DNA of 64,000 bases from Planctomycetota bacterium (GCA_023954375.1 JAMLIC010000017.1:62001-126000), one strand, 5' to 3'. Counted from the first letter of the stretch, positions 51,305 to 60,200 are shown. The notes: generated by a model not told the origin, from the letters alone. A program made the numbers and translations.

Positions 51305-51349
51305 GCTCTTAACCAGCGGGTTCGGGGTTCAAGTCCCTGCCGGTGTATC
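51305..51349 (+). other. attR, second copy of the 45-bp tRNA-Lys sequence
   Basis: Perfect match to 40578-40622. It contains only the 3' part of the tRNA (anticodon loop onward), so it is not an intact tRNA gene. It marks the right boundary of the island. Confidence 0.95.
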
Positions 51350-51353
51350 GCAC

Positions 51354-51382
51354 GAGGCCCCGGAGCAACGCTCCGGGGCCTC
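51354..51382 (+). terminator. Original tRNA-Lys terminator displaced by the island
   Basis: A 13-bp stem (GAGGCCCCGGAGC / GCTCCGGGGCCTC) with loop AAC, then TTCG, 5 bp after attR. Spacing to the tRNA 3' end mirrors that of the island hairpin at 40630. Confidence 0.8.
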
Positions 51383-51403
51383 TTCGCATCCCTGTCTCCA
51401 TCA

Positions 51404-52537
51404 TCACCACGTCAGGAGCGACAGCTCGATCCCGAGCGCCATCTCCTGGTCGGCCGGCTGGAAGCGCGCGACCGCCTCGACGTTCATGAAGTGCCGCCGC
51501 TGCTCGCCGATGAACAGCTCCATCGTGACCCGGAGCGAGACCTCCTTCAACATCTCCGCCGGATCGCCGTTGACGCGGAACGCGGCCATCGGCCGGAGGC
51601 GCAGGCGCCAGTAGCCCGGCAGGAGCCCCGGGTCGGGCGGCTCGAGGGTGATGCGGACCAGCGGCTCCTGCGTGCCCTCGATGATCGTGCGCTTGCCCAC
51701 GGCGATCGCCGGCAGGTCCTCGGGGTCGTCCGCGTCGTCGCGGCGCAGGTGCGCGTGCTCGCGGGCGAGCCGGCGCACGTCATGGTCGCGGTAGATCTGG
51801 CCCCCGTCGGGGTCGATCCGCAGGAACGAGAGGCGGTCGAGGCTGACGCGCAGCTCGTTCGACAGGCTCAGCGGGCCCAGGCGCGCGACCTGGATCTCCT
51901 GGCCGATCGTCTGCACGAACGGGTTGGCGGGGGCGCCGCCGCGCTCCGGAGTGAGCGAGTCGAGCCACGAGCGCTCCCACCAGCGGCCCCCGGCGCGATG
52001 GTCGGCGAACGACTCGTGCATGACCTCGAACGCCCGGTCATAGCGGTCCCAGTCGATCGCCTCGGCGTCGTAGGCGTCGCGGATGCTGTCGCGCCACAGC
52101 TTGCGCATGCGCGCCTGGACCTTGCGCACGACGAAGCCCTCGAGGCCGTCGTAGCGGACGATCAGCGAGCCCGGCGGGAGGTGCGTGAGCGACACCTGCC
52201 GCACGAAGTCCGAGCCGTGGGTGGCGCGCGGGAGCCAGCGGAACGACGGGAGCTCGAGCCGCACGTCCACGCGCGGGTCGAGGCTCGGCCGCAGGTCGGG
52301 GTCGCGGCCGAGGTCGTCGACCTCCGGGGTCGGGGGGCGCACGACGCGCCCGCCGCCGTCGAGATGGACGCCCTCGAGGCGGGGACCATCGATGCCGGGA
52401 CGGAAGACGCCCGCGACGTCCTGCGCGCGCGCCCCCGGCGCGGCCGCCGCCGCCAGGCCGAGCCCGAGCAGGAGCGCACGCAGGGCGCTCCACGCCCCCG
52501 CTGGCCTAGCTGGCCTCGCCGCCGTCGGCCCCCTCAT
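51404..52537 (-). CDS. Secreted protein of unknown function
   Basis: 377 residues from ATG 52537; ATG 52558 is also in frame. A signal peptide (SALRALLLGLGLAAAAAPGARA) is followed by DVAGVFRPGIDGPRLEGVHL and a region rich in Arg/Asp/Trp (FRWLPRATHGSDFVRQVSLTHLPPGSLIVRYDGLEGF). The second half is beta-rich (ELRVSLDRLSFLRIDPDGGQ; LRLRPMAAFRVNGDPAEMLKEVSLRVTMELFIGEQRRHFMNVEAVARFQP), and could be an envelope or barrel-like domain. Not recognised. Short gap to the displaced terminator. Confidence 0.7.
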   Translation of the reverse strand: MRGPTAARPARPAGAWSALRALLLGLGLAAAAAPGARAQDVAGVFRPGIDGPRLEGVHLDGGGRVVRPPTPEVDDLGRDPDLRPSLDPRVDVRLELPSFRWLPRATHGSDFVRQVSLTHLPPGSLIVRYDGLEGFVVRKVQARMRKLWRDSIRDAYDAEAIDWDRYDRAFEVMHESFADHRAGGRWWERSWLDSLTPERGGAPANPFVQTIGQEIQVARLGPLSLSNELRVSLDRLSFLRIDPDGGQIYRDHDVRRLAREHAHLRRDDADDPEDLPAIAVGKRTIIEGTQEPLVRITLEPPDPGLLPGYWRLRLRPMAAFRVNGDPAEMLKEVSLRVTMELFIGEQRRHFMNVEAVARFQPADQEMALGIELSLLTW

Positions 52538-53090
52538 TGTCCGCGCGTCCGCGCTCATCTCGGCCGTCCGAACCCCGGCGACACTGCGCCGCCGGGATCG
52601 CCTCGTTCTCCAGGCGCTTCCTCCACGCTCGCCCGCAGGCTGGGGTATCCCCCCTCCCACGTCCCCCCGAACTCAGGGGACCCAGGGCAAGGCCCGGCCG
52701 GGACCGACGGGCGGCTCGCCGCGAGCACAGCTCACGGGGCGTCACCACGCGGTCTCGGCCGTCCCCCGCGCCCAGGGGTGAGGCTGGTCCGATCAGTTTG
52801 GGTTCTATCAGCCCCTGCGGGGGTGCGTCACCTCCCAGGGAGATGCCGGGACAGCGAGGTCCCGTCAGCGTTCCCGGGTGATGCCCGCGCCGCGAAGCCG
52901 AAGCGACGTTATCTCACGCCACCATGGCGAGTATGGCAATCGTCCGGGGTCGTTGCAAGGGCGGCACGGCGGGATTCACGCCAGAACTCGGCAGATTCCC
53001 CAATGCTGCCCTTTTCCTGGCGTTCACGCGCGCGACGCGCGGTATATTCGGCGCTCCCCTCCCCCTCCTCCGGAGAAGACTGGCCTCGTC
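52538..53090. other. Intergenic region with a candidate promoter
   Basis: 553 bp. No convincing gene, and no small precursor peptide or known riboswitch core. TATATT at 53043-53048, 43 bp upstream of the radical SAM start, is a plausible -10. GC is lower from about 52900 to 53050. Confidence 0.4.
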
Positions 53091-54872
53091 ATGGACATCC
53101 TCCTCATCTCCCCGCCCGTCGCGAACTTCGGGCAGTGCAGCTCCGGCCTCTCCGTGCTCACGGCGTTCCTCCGGGCGCGCGGGTTCGAGGCCTCGCAGTG
53201 GGACCTCGCCATCGAGGCGTTCCACCACTTCCACTCGCCCGAGTACCTCGGGGGCTGCCTCGACAGCCTCGAGCGGGCCGGGCTGGGGGATGTTCCCCAG
53301 CCGCGGGACATCAACGGCCGCCTCCCGGAGGAGGAGGACATCCGCGTCGTGGCGCGCCGCGTCGTGGCCGAGATCGAAGGGGCCAAGGCCGCCCTCCAGC
53401 GGCCCGGGATCGAGCGCGACCAACCGGCGATGCGCTGGGCCTTCCAGACGATCGCCGACGCCGGCGTCGTGATGACCGCGGCCGCCCAGGGGCGCTACGA
53501 GCACGACTTCCGCCACTTCGGGATCGACGGCGCCTTCCGCTCCTACGAGACGCTCGAGGCGGCCATCCAGGACCGGGCGAGCAACCCCTACATCCCGTTC
53601 CTCGAGGAGGTGGCCCTCCCGCGCATCCTGCGCGACCGCCCGCGGGCCGTGGGCATCAGCATGACCTACTTCTCGCAGGTCGTGCCCGGCTTCACCCTGG
53701 CGCGCCTCCTGCGCGAGCGCGCCCCCGAGGTGAAGCTCGTCATGGGCGGCGCCTACCTGACCGCGGTCGAGGACCAGGTCCACGGCCTGCCCGCGCGCCT
53801 GGCGCCGGTCGACGCGATCATCCTGCACGACGGCGAGGAGGCGCTCGAGCGCTGGCTGAAGGCCGTCCTCCAGGGCGAGGGGCGCGTCGAGGACGTGCCG
53901 AACTCGCATCTGCCGTCGCCCGAGGGCGTCTTCGCCCGCGCCGGCGAGCGGAACATCGTCCACACCGACCTCGACCTCCTGCCGGTGCCCATGTGGACGC
54001 TCGATGGGCTCGACCTGTCGCGGTACCTCGTCCCGCGCTACCCGATCCCCCTGCCGCTCTCGCGCGGCTGCTACTGGGGCCGCTGCTCGTTCTGCAACAT
54101 CTCCTGCCAGACGTCGGCCACCTACCGCACGCGGCCGGTCGAGAAGGCCATCGCCGACATCAAGGCGGCGATCGCGCAGACGGGCTCCAACTGGTTCGAC
54201 TTCCCGGTCGACTCGTTCCGGCCCAAGGAGCTGCACGCGCTCGCCCAGGCGATCATCGCCGAGGGCCTCGAGATCGAGTGGGGCGCCGAGGTGCTCCTGG
54301 ACCCCGGCTTCAAGGACCCGGTCATCGCCGACCTGGCCCGCTCGGGCTGCCGCTGCCTGCGCTTCGGCCTCGAGAGCGCCAACGTCGAGACGCTCACGGC
54401 GATGAACAAGCCGACCCGCCCGGGCGAGGCGCGCCGGATCCTCGAGACCTGCAAGAAGAACGGCATCCAGACGGCCGTCATGCTCATCGCGGGCTTCCCG
54501 ACCGAGACGCAGGCGCGGCTGTGGGAGACCTACGACTACCTGGTCGAGAACGCCGACCGGATCGACTTCCTGACCATTCACTCCTACTCGCTCGTGCCCG
54601 GCTCGCCCATGGCGCAGGACCCCGGGCGCTTCGGGCTCTACCTCCTGCCGCCGCAGGCCGTCCTGTGGACCAGCCTGCCGTTCGTGAACACGAACCCCGT
54701 CGGCATGCGCAACGAGGACCTGCCGCGCGTCGTGCAGGCCATGCGCGAGGGGCTGCGCGAGCACTACCCCGACCTGGGCGAGATGTGGACCGTCGCGATC
54801 GGCGGCTGGATGACCTTCCCGGCCTGCTGCGGCGTGCGGCGGGACCTGGTCCACCCGACGGCGGGCGGATAG
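53091..54872 (+). CDS. B12-binding-type radical SAM protein
   Basis: 593 residues from ATG 53091 (MDILLISPPVANFGQCSSGL), which begins the Rossmann-like B12-binding half typical of this family; the longer upstream frame lacks coding features. The radical SAM cluster motif is SRGCYWGRCSFCN, i.e. C-x4-C-x2-C rather than the canonical C-x3-C-x2-C. The TIM-barrel part has WFDFPVDSFRPKELHALAQAI, RCLRFGLESANVETLTAMNK and MLIAGFPTETQARLWETYDYL. No partner gene is adjacent. Reaction unknown; methylation or RiPP-like chemistry is possible. Confidence 0.88.
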   Translation: MDILLISPPVANFGQCSSGLSVLTAFLRARGFEASQWDLAIEAFHHFHSPEYLGGCLDSLERAGLGDVPQPRDINGRLPEEEDIRVVARRVVAEIEGAKAALQRPGIERDQPAMRWAFQTIADAGVVMTAAAQGRYEHDFRHFGIDGAFRSYETLEAAIQDRASNPYIPFLEEVALPRILRDRPRAVGISMTYFSQVVPGFTLARLLRERAPEVKLVMGGAYLTAVEDQVHGLPARLAPVDAIILHDGEEALERWLKAVLQGEGRVEDVPNSHLPSPEGVFARAGERNIVHTDLDLLPVPMWTLDGLDLSRYLVPRYPIPLPLSRGCYWGRCSFCNISCQTSATYRTRPVEKAIADIKAAIAQTGSNWFDFPVDSFRPKELHALAQAIIAEGLEIEWGAEVLLDPGFKDPVIADLARSGCRCLRFGLESANVETLTAMNKPTRPGEARRILETCKKNGIQTAVMLIAGFPTETQARLWETYDYLVENADRIDFLTIHSYSLVPGSPMAQDPGRFGLYLLPPQAVLWTSLPFVNTNPVGMRNEDLPRVVQAMREGLREHYPDLGEMWTVAIGGWMTFPACCGVRRDLVHPTAGG

Positions 54873-54922
54873 GTCGCCTCGGCCGCTTGCACGTGGTGCC
54901 TCACGGGACGACACTCGTCCCG

Positions 54923-57082
54923 ATGTCGTCCGGGGACACGCTCGGCCACGAGTCGGTGTACACCCTGCCCGGGGGCGGTCCCCCGGGCCAGGGCGACACG
55001 ACCAAGCGCACGCCGCCGGGGTTGGTCCTCCCGCTCCCGGGCGTCCCTGGGCCGGCGGAGGCGCCCTCCCGGCGGGTGGGCGGCTACGAGCTCCTGAACG
55101 AGCTGGGCCGCGGCGGCATGGGCTCGGTGTGGCGGGCCCGCAGCCTGGCCCTCGGCCGGGAGGTGGCGCTCAAGCTGCTCACGGCGGCAGACGACCCGGA
55201 GCTGGTCGAGCGCTTCCAGCTCGAGGCGCGGGCGGCGGCCCGGCTGAAGCATCCCAACGTCGTGGGAGTGCACGAGGTGGGCCGGGAGGGGCGCACCTGG
55301 TTCCTCGCCATGGACCTCGTCGAGGGCGAGTCGCTGCGCGCCCGGATCGTCCGCGACGGGCCCCTCCCTCCGCGCGAGGCGGCCCGGGTGCTCGAGGCCG
55401 TCGGCCGCGCGCTGCACCACGCGCACGGCCTGAGTGTGATCCACCGGGACGTGAAGCCGCACAACATCATGCTCGCCGCCGACGGCACCCCGTTGCTGAC
55501 CGACTTCGGCCTGGCGAAGGACATCGGCGCCAGCGGCGTCACGGCCACCGGCGACGTCCTGGGGACGCCCGCCTACATGGCCCCCGAGCAGGCCATGGGC
55601 GACCCGGCGCGCGTCGACCGCCGCGCCGACGTCTACGCGCTCGGGGCCACGCTCTACGAGGCGCTCACCGGCAGGCCGCCCTTCGCCGGCCCGAGCGCCA
55701 TGAACGTTCTGCGGCAGGTCATCGAGGACGAGCCCTCGCCGCCCTCGAGGCGGCGCCCGGGCCTCGACCGCGACCTGGAGGCGATCTGCCTCAAGTGCCT
55801 GGAGAAGGAGCCCGCGGCGCGCTATGACACGGCCGGCCTGGCCGCCGGCGACCTGGCGCGCTGGCTGCGCCACGAGCCGATCGCGGCGCGCCGTGCGGGC
55901 CCGATCGACCGGGCCGTGCGCTGGGCCCGACGGCGCCCGGCGGCCACCCTCGCGCTGGTCCTCGTCGCCCTGCTCTCGTTCGGCGCCCTGGCCGCGCTCG
56001 TCGGCGCGCGGGTCAACGACGCGCGGCAGCGGGAGGTGGCCCGCGCCGAGGAGGCGCGGCGCCTCGCGGCCGCCCGCGCGGCCGCGCTCGAGGCGGGGGA
56101 GCGGGCCGCCCGCGCCCCTGGGAGCGCCTTCGAGCGGCGGCAGGCGGCCCAGGAGGCGCTGGAGGCCGCGCGCGCCTGGCGGGCGCTGGCGCCCGACGCG
56201 CCCGAGGCGCTCGCCCGGCTGCGCGACGCGGCGACGCGCGTCGGGGACCTGTCCCGCGCCGCCGAGGACTTCGGGGGGGCCCTGGCCGCGTACACCCTCG
56301 CCAGCGGGCTCGCGCCCGAGGATGAGCCGCTGGCCCTGGCCGTCCGGGCCGCCGGGGCGCTGGTCGCCGCCGCCGAGCGCCGCGTGGTGATCGACCCCCA
56401 CGGCGAGCTCGAGGCGCTCACGGCGGCGGTCGACGCGCGGCCCGACTGGCCGCAGGCCTGGTTGCTACGAGGTGAGCACCACAGGGCGCAGGTGCGCGCC
56501 GGGTTGGCGCTGGCCGACCTCGACCGCACCATCGAGCTCGAGCCGCTGCCCCGGGCCCTGGACGCGCGGTTCCGGCTCAGGTTCGCCACCGGGAACGTGC
56601 GGGGCGCGCGAGAGGACTTCGAGCGCTGCGCCGAGGCCCTCCCGGACTCCGTATTCCTCCGGCTCGAGCGCGCGCGCCAGCTGGCGAGCTCCGGCGATGT
56701 CGACGCCGGGCTGGCCGAGCTGGACGAGTGCCTGCGGCGCTTCCCCGACCATCCCGCCGTGCTGGTCGAGCGCGGCCGCCAGCGCCTCAACCGAGGGCAG
56801 AGGGCCGCCGGCCTCGCCGACCTCGAGGCGGCCATGGCCGCCCCCGGCGCCGAGCAGGACCCGGTGGCCTGGCACGCCCTCGCCATGGCCCGCGTCAACG
56901 CGGGCGACCTCGGCGGCGGCCTGACGGCGCTGGACCGGGCGATCACCGCCGGCGGCACCGGCAGCGACCACCACGCGCTGCGGGCCGACATCCTGACCGG
57001 AGGGGCGCCCTCGAGGCCCTGGAGCGGGCCCTGGCGTTGGCGCCCGGGGAGCCGGGCCTCCTGCTGCGCCGCGCGTTCATGA
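54923..57082 (+). CDS. Ser/Thr protein kinase with TPR-like tail, interrupted by frameshift
   Basis: 719 residues as read, from ATG 54923. A linker precedes the kinase domain (ELGRGGMGSVWRAR, about 60; catalytic HRDVKPHNIML, about 180; DFGLAKD; PEQAMG). A TM segment follows near 340-360 (AATLALVLVALLSFGALAALVGA), then Ala-rich coiled coil and TPR-like repeats. Near 57000-57006 the frame is lost in a G-rich run (GGAGGGGCG) and the last residues (SRPWSGPWRWRPGSR) are out of phase. Adding one G restores the reading frame into another 135 residues of TPR sequence ending at 57414. Either a sequencing/assembly indel or a real truncation. Confidence 0.85.
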   Translation: MSSGDTLGHESVYTLPGGGPPGQGDTTKRTPPGLVLPLPGVPGPAEAPSRRVGGYELLNELGRGGMGSVWRARSLALGREVALKLLTAADDPELVERFQLEARAAARLKHPNVVGVHEVGREGRTWFLAMDLVEGESLRARIVRDGPLPPREAARVLEAVGRALHHAHGLSVIHRDVKPHNIMLAADGTPLLTDFGLAKDIGASGVTATGDVLGTPAYMAPEQAMGDPARVDRRADVYALGATLYEALTGRPPFAGPSAMNVLRQVIEDEPSPPSRRRPGLDRDLEAICLKCLEKEPAARYDTAGLAAGDLARWLRHEPIAARRAGPIDRAVRWARRRPAATLALVLVALLSFGALAALVGARVNDARQREVARAEEARRLAAARAAALEAGERAARAPGSAFERRQAAQEALEAARAWRALAPDAPEALARLRDAATRVGDLSRAAEDFGGALAAYTLASGLAPEDEPLALAVRAAGALVAAAERRVVIDPHGELEALTAAVDARPDWPQAWLLRGEHHRAQVRAGLALADLDRTIELEPLPRALDARFRLRFATGNVRGAREDFERCAEALPDSVFLRLERARQLASSGDVDAGLAELDECLRRFPDHPAVLVERGRQRLNRGQRAAGLADLEAAMAAPGAEQDPVAWHALAMARVNAGDLGGGLTALDRAITAGGTGSDHHALRADILTGGAPSRPWSGPWRWRPGSRASCCAARS

Positions 57083-57414
57083 CCCTCGACGGGCCGGGGG
57101 ACCCGGCGCGCGCCATCGACGACGCCACGCGCGCCCTCGCCCGGGACAGGTCGGTGTCGGTGCTCGCGCTGTTGCTCCGCTCGGAGGCCCGCCTGCGCCA
57201 GGGGGACCTCGAGGCGGCGCTTGGCGACGCCGACGCCGCCGTAGCCCTCGCCCCCGACGAGGCCGGGCCGCGGCGGGCGCGCGGCATGGCCCGGGCGGCC
57301 CTGGGCGACCAGCCGGGGGCCGCGGCCGACCTACGGCGCTTCCTCGAGCGGGTCTCGCCCGACCATCCGCAGGCCGCGGAGGTCCGCGCGCGCCTGGCGG
57401 GCCTCGGGCGATGA
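57005..57414 (+). pseudogene. Out-of-frame C-terminal TPR tail of the kinase
   Basis: Continues the kinase in the neighbouring frame: GALEALERALALAPGEPG, RAIDDATRALARDRSVSVLALL, LRQGDLEAALGDADAAVALAP, ARAALGDQPGAAADLRRFLERVSPDHPQ, ending LAGLGR at stop 57412-57414. It has no start or RBS of its own. The TPR periodicity matches the upstream part, so it belongs to the same ancestral gene. Confidence 0.75.
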
Positions 57415-57463
57415 CGGCGCGGTGATCCTCTCGCCCACGGCGCTCGTCACCGCGGCCGGCCCG

Positions 57464-57469
57464 TAGAAT
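57464..57469 (+). promoter_or_regulatory. TAGAAT -10 box, leaderless start
   Basis: TAGAAT ends 7 bp before the ATG at 57477, and no Shine-Dalgarno is present. The spacing fits transcription starting at the start codon. The same hexamer precedes the GTG at 28528. Confidence 0.5.
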
Positions 57470-57476
57470 CCGCCGC

Positions 57477-60200
57477 ATGCGGGATGGGAGGGGAGCCCGG
57501 CGAGCAGGCGCCGCGGCGCTGGCGCTGCTCGCCGCGCTCGCGGGCCACGCCGCCGCCGACGAGGGCGTCGAGTGCCGCTGGGACGCCACGCTCGACCCGG
57601 ACGCGTCGACGCTCGAGGTCACGGGCGTCGTGCGCGTGCGCAACGACGGCGCGACGCCGCTCCGGCGCCTGCCGCTGGTCCTCTACGGCAACCGCTTCCG
57701 GACGCTCGACCCGGCGATCACCGACATCACCTACGACCGCTACTACGCGCCGTTCTTCGACGAGGGGCGCATGGACCTGCGCTGGGCGCGCGCGCCCGAC
57801 GGGCGCTCGCTGACGATCGAGCCCGGCCTCGACGAGGCGCCGCCGTTCTGGCACGCGGTCACGGTCGACGTGGTCCTCGCCGACCCGGTCGAGCCCGGCG
57901 CGTGGGCCGAGGTGCACCTGCTCGCGCGCCTTCGCGTCCCCTCGCGCCTGGGCCCCTTCGGCCGGCGCGGCCGGCGCTTCGTGCTCGAGGGCGGCTGGCA
58001 CCCCTACGTGCCCGCGGTCGACGGGCGCGGCGCGCGCCCGCCGCGCGGGCCGCCGGCCATGGCCCGCCACGAGGTGACGCTCCGGGCGCCGCTGCGCGAT
58101 GGCGACGTGGCCGTCATCGACGGCGCCCCCGGCCCTTCCCGGACCGTCCTCGCCACCACCCCGACCCTGGCCGTCGGCCCCGACCTCGCCGCGCTCGTCC
58201 GGGCGCCGCCGAGAGGCGACGCGCCCGGGATGGTCGTGTGGGGCGAGCCGGGCGACGAGGCGCGCGCGCGGCGGCTCCTCGGCGTGGCCGAGCAGGCGGC
58301 CGCGTTCGTCCGCGCGCACCTTCCGCCCGCGGCGCTCGACGTCGAGGTGGCGTTCGTCGAGGCGCCCCTGCGCGACCGCTTCGTCCACCCCACCGCCGGG
58401 CCGGTCGTCCTCTACTCCGACCGCCTGTTCCACGTCGTGCGCCCGCTCCAGCCGTTCCACGAGGGCGAGGTGGGGCGCGCCGCGATCGAGGCGCTCGTGC
58501 GCCGCGCCCTGCGCGACGTGGCCCTCGGCGCCGACCGCGACTGGGTCTGCGAGGCGCTCGCCTGGCACCTCGCCCGGCTGTGGCTCGAGCGCGGCCGCGC
58601 CGCGAGCGGCCTCGGCGCGCGCACGATCACCGGCGGCATGGGGGTCCTCGACTTCGTGCCGGCGATCGACAGCCTCCTGCGCGCGCCCCGCTTCGTCGGC
58701 TCGGACCTCTACTACGGGCGCATCTGGGAGCCGGCCGACGCCGTGCCCGACGACCTGTCGCGCGCGCTCACGCGCCGCGCGCGCGGACGCGTGGCGCTGG
58801 AGAAGCTCCGCGACCTCCTCGGCGACGAGCGCCTCGAGGCGCTGGCGCGCGCCGCCTTCGACCAGCGCGACGCCCGCGACGACCCGGCCGCCCCCGGCCT
58901 CGAGCCGGGCGGCCTCGCGGCGCGCCCCATGGCCGCGCGCGCGAGCGCGCTCGTCGGGCGCGACCTGGGCGGGTTCTTCGCCCTGTGGACCGGCCCGCCG
59001 CCGACGCAGAACCTGGCCATCGCCGGCATCGACGTCCTCGAGGACCTCCCCGGCGGCGGGCAGCGGGTGCGCGTGCGCATCCGCCGCGAGGGCGACCCGC
59101 GCCCGGGCGAGGTCGGCGAGCCGGTCGTGGTCGAGACCGACGGCCCCGACGGCCCGATCCACGCCAGCTGGGACGGCCTCGGCGCCGAGGGCGCGGTGAT
59201 CACGACCCGCCACGGGCTCCTGTGGAAGCCGGTGCGCCTCGACCCCGGGCAGCGCGTGCGCCAGGACTACCGCGGCGACGACGAGGCGCCCGCCTGGAGC
59301 AAGGTGCTCGTCAACCGCTTCAACATCCGGCTCGACCTCAACCAGACCAACCGCAACGAGGCCGGGATCGGCTTCACGATCCACCCCTTCTACGACTACT
59401 CGCACGCCGTGCTCGTCGACGGCTTCTACGAGCAGGACGAGCGCGGCGTGACGCTCGGCTACGCCTACGGCTTCGGGGCGGTGCTCGACGAGCGCACCTG
59501 GGGCACGGTCGTCTCCGCGCGCGTGACGGCGGAGCAGCTCACGCGCGGGGTGCTCTCGGCGTCCGGGATCGAGGAGAGCAAGGGCAACCTCCTGAGCGTC
59601 GGGGCCGGCCTGTCGTTCGACACGCGCCTGTTCCAGGCCAACCCCACCTGGGGCCTGGGCGTGCGCTTCGGCTACGAGCACTCCGACAAGACCCTCGGGA
59701 CCGACTTCCGCTTCGACCTCTTCGCCGCGCGCGTGCAGCTGGTCTACTCGGTGATCCGCACCACGCAGCTGGCGCTCGAGGTGGTCGTGGGCCAGCTCGT
59801 CGGCACGGACATCCCCACGCAGCGCCTGTTCGACGCCGGCGGCGAGGACACCGTCCGCGGCGTCGAGGCGAGCCGCTTCGTCGACCGGGCGCTGATCGCC
59901 ATCCGCGGCGAGCTGCGCCAGATGCTGGTCGAGGACCTCGACGTGCCGCTCCTGTGGGTCGCCTGGCTGCGCAAGGTGCAGGTCGCGCTGTTCCTCGACG
60001 CGGGCGACGTGGGGCCGACCCTCCGCGACGTGTTCGACGCGCGCGGCGACTGGAAGTGGGGCACCGGGATCGGCGTGCGCCTGTGGCTCGACGCCTTCGG
60101 CGTGCAGAACACGGTCCTCCGCTTCGACGTGGGCTTCCGGATCGACGAGACGCGCGAGCTCGGCCCACAGTACTACTTCGGCGCGGGGCAGTCGTTCTGA
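57477..60200 (+). CDS. Peptidase-like domain fused to an Omp85-type beta-barrel
   Basis: 907 residues. The signal peptide (GAAALALLAALAGHAAA) exports it. Residues 25-500 resemble M1-type gluzincins (N-terminal beta domain WDATLDPDASTLEVTGVVRVRNDG; helical domain near AIEALVRRALRDVALGADRDWVCEALAWHLARLWLERG), but the HExxH motif is absent, so peptidase activity is unlikely. Residues 590-907 are a transmembrane beta-barrel of BamA/Omp85 style (VLVNRFNIRLDLNQTNRNEAGIGF, RGVEASRFVDRALIAIRGELRQ, VQVALFLDAGDVGPT, WGTGIGVRLWLDAFGVQ), ending in Phe. Predicted outer-membrane protein with an inactive periplasmic domain. Start appears leaderless. Confidence 0.8.
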   Translation: MRDGRGARRAGAAALALLAALAGHAAADEGVECRWDATLDPDASTLEVTGVVRVRNDGATPLRRLPLVLYGNRFRTLDPAITDITYDRYYAPFFDEGRMDLRWARAPDGRSLTIEPGLDEAPPFWHAVTVDVVLADPVEPGAWAEVHLLARLRVPSRLGPFGRRGRRFVLEGGWHPYVPAVDGRGARPPRGPPAMARHEVTLRAPLRDGDVAVIDGAPGPSRTVLATTPTLAVGPDLAALVRAPPRGDAPGMVVWGEPGDEARARRLLGVAEQAAAFVRAHLPPAALDVEVAFVEAPLRDRFVHPTAGPVVLYSDRLFHVVRPLQPFHEGEVGRAAIEALVRRALRDVALGADRDWVCEALAWHLARLWLERGRAASGLGARTITGGMGVLDFVPAIDSLLRAPRFVGSDLYYGRIWEPADAVPDDLSRALTRRARGRVALEKLRDLLGDERLEALARAAFDQRDARDDPAAPGLEPGGLAARPMAARASALVGRDLGGFFALWTGPPPTQNLAIAGIDVLEDLPGGGQRVRVRIRREGDPRPGEVGEPVVVETDGPDGPIHASWDGLGAEGAVITTRHGLLWKPVRLDPGQRVRQDYRGDDEAPAWSKVLVNRFNIRLDLNQTNRNEAGIGFTIHPFYDYSHAVLVDGFYEQDERGVTLGYAYGFGAVLDERTWGTVVSARVTAEQLTRGVLSASGIEESKGNLLSVGAGLSFDTRLFQANPTWGLGVRFGYEHSDKTLGTDFRFDLFAARVQLVYSVIRTTQLALEVVVGQLVGTDIPTQRLFDAGGEDTVRGVEASRFVDRALIAIRGELRQMLVEDLDVPLLWVAWLRKVQVALFLDAGDVGPTLRDVFDARGDWKWGTGIGVRLWLDAFGVQNTVLRFDVGFRIDETRELGPQYYFGAGQSF

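Larger units (their letters stand above)
40578..51349. mobile_element. tRNA-Lys-integrated genomic island (satellite/integrative element)
   Basis: Bounded by perfect 45-bp direct repeats, with the tyrosine integrase gene next to the right end. Contents from right to left: integrase, unknown protein, HTH protein, CHC2/Toprim primase, DUF3987 ATPase, a series of small proteins, a Com-like zinc ribbon, an HTH protein with acidic repeat tail, an XRE regulator, a lipoprotein and two unrecognised cargo genes. No structural phage genes or conjugation genes are seen. Codon use and GC differ visibly from the flanks, most strongly at 40860-42600. It resembles a phage satellite or mobilisable integrative element. 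Confidence 0.88.

Noticed and set aside
51305..51347. Second tRNA-Lys gene
   Set aside because: Only the anticodon loop to 3' end is present; no acceptor 5' strand or D arm, so it is the attR copy.
52537..52881. Rightward 114-residue frame as a possible RiPP precursor
   Set aside because: Arg/Pro-rich, antisense to the start of another gene, with no leader/core-like pattern.
52538..53090. Cobalamin or cyclic-di-GMP riboswitch before the radical SAM gene
   Set aside because: I looked for the conserved core elements and found none; only a -10-like TATATT and lower GC.
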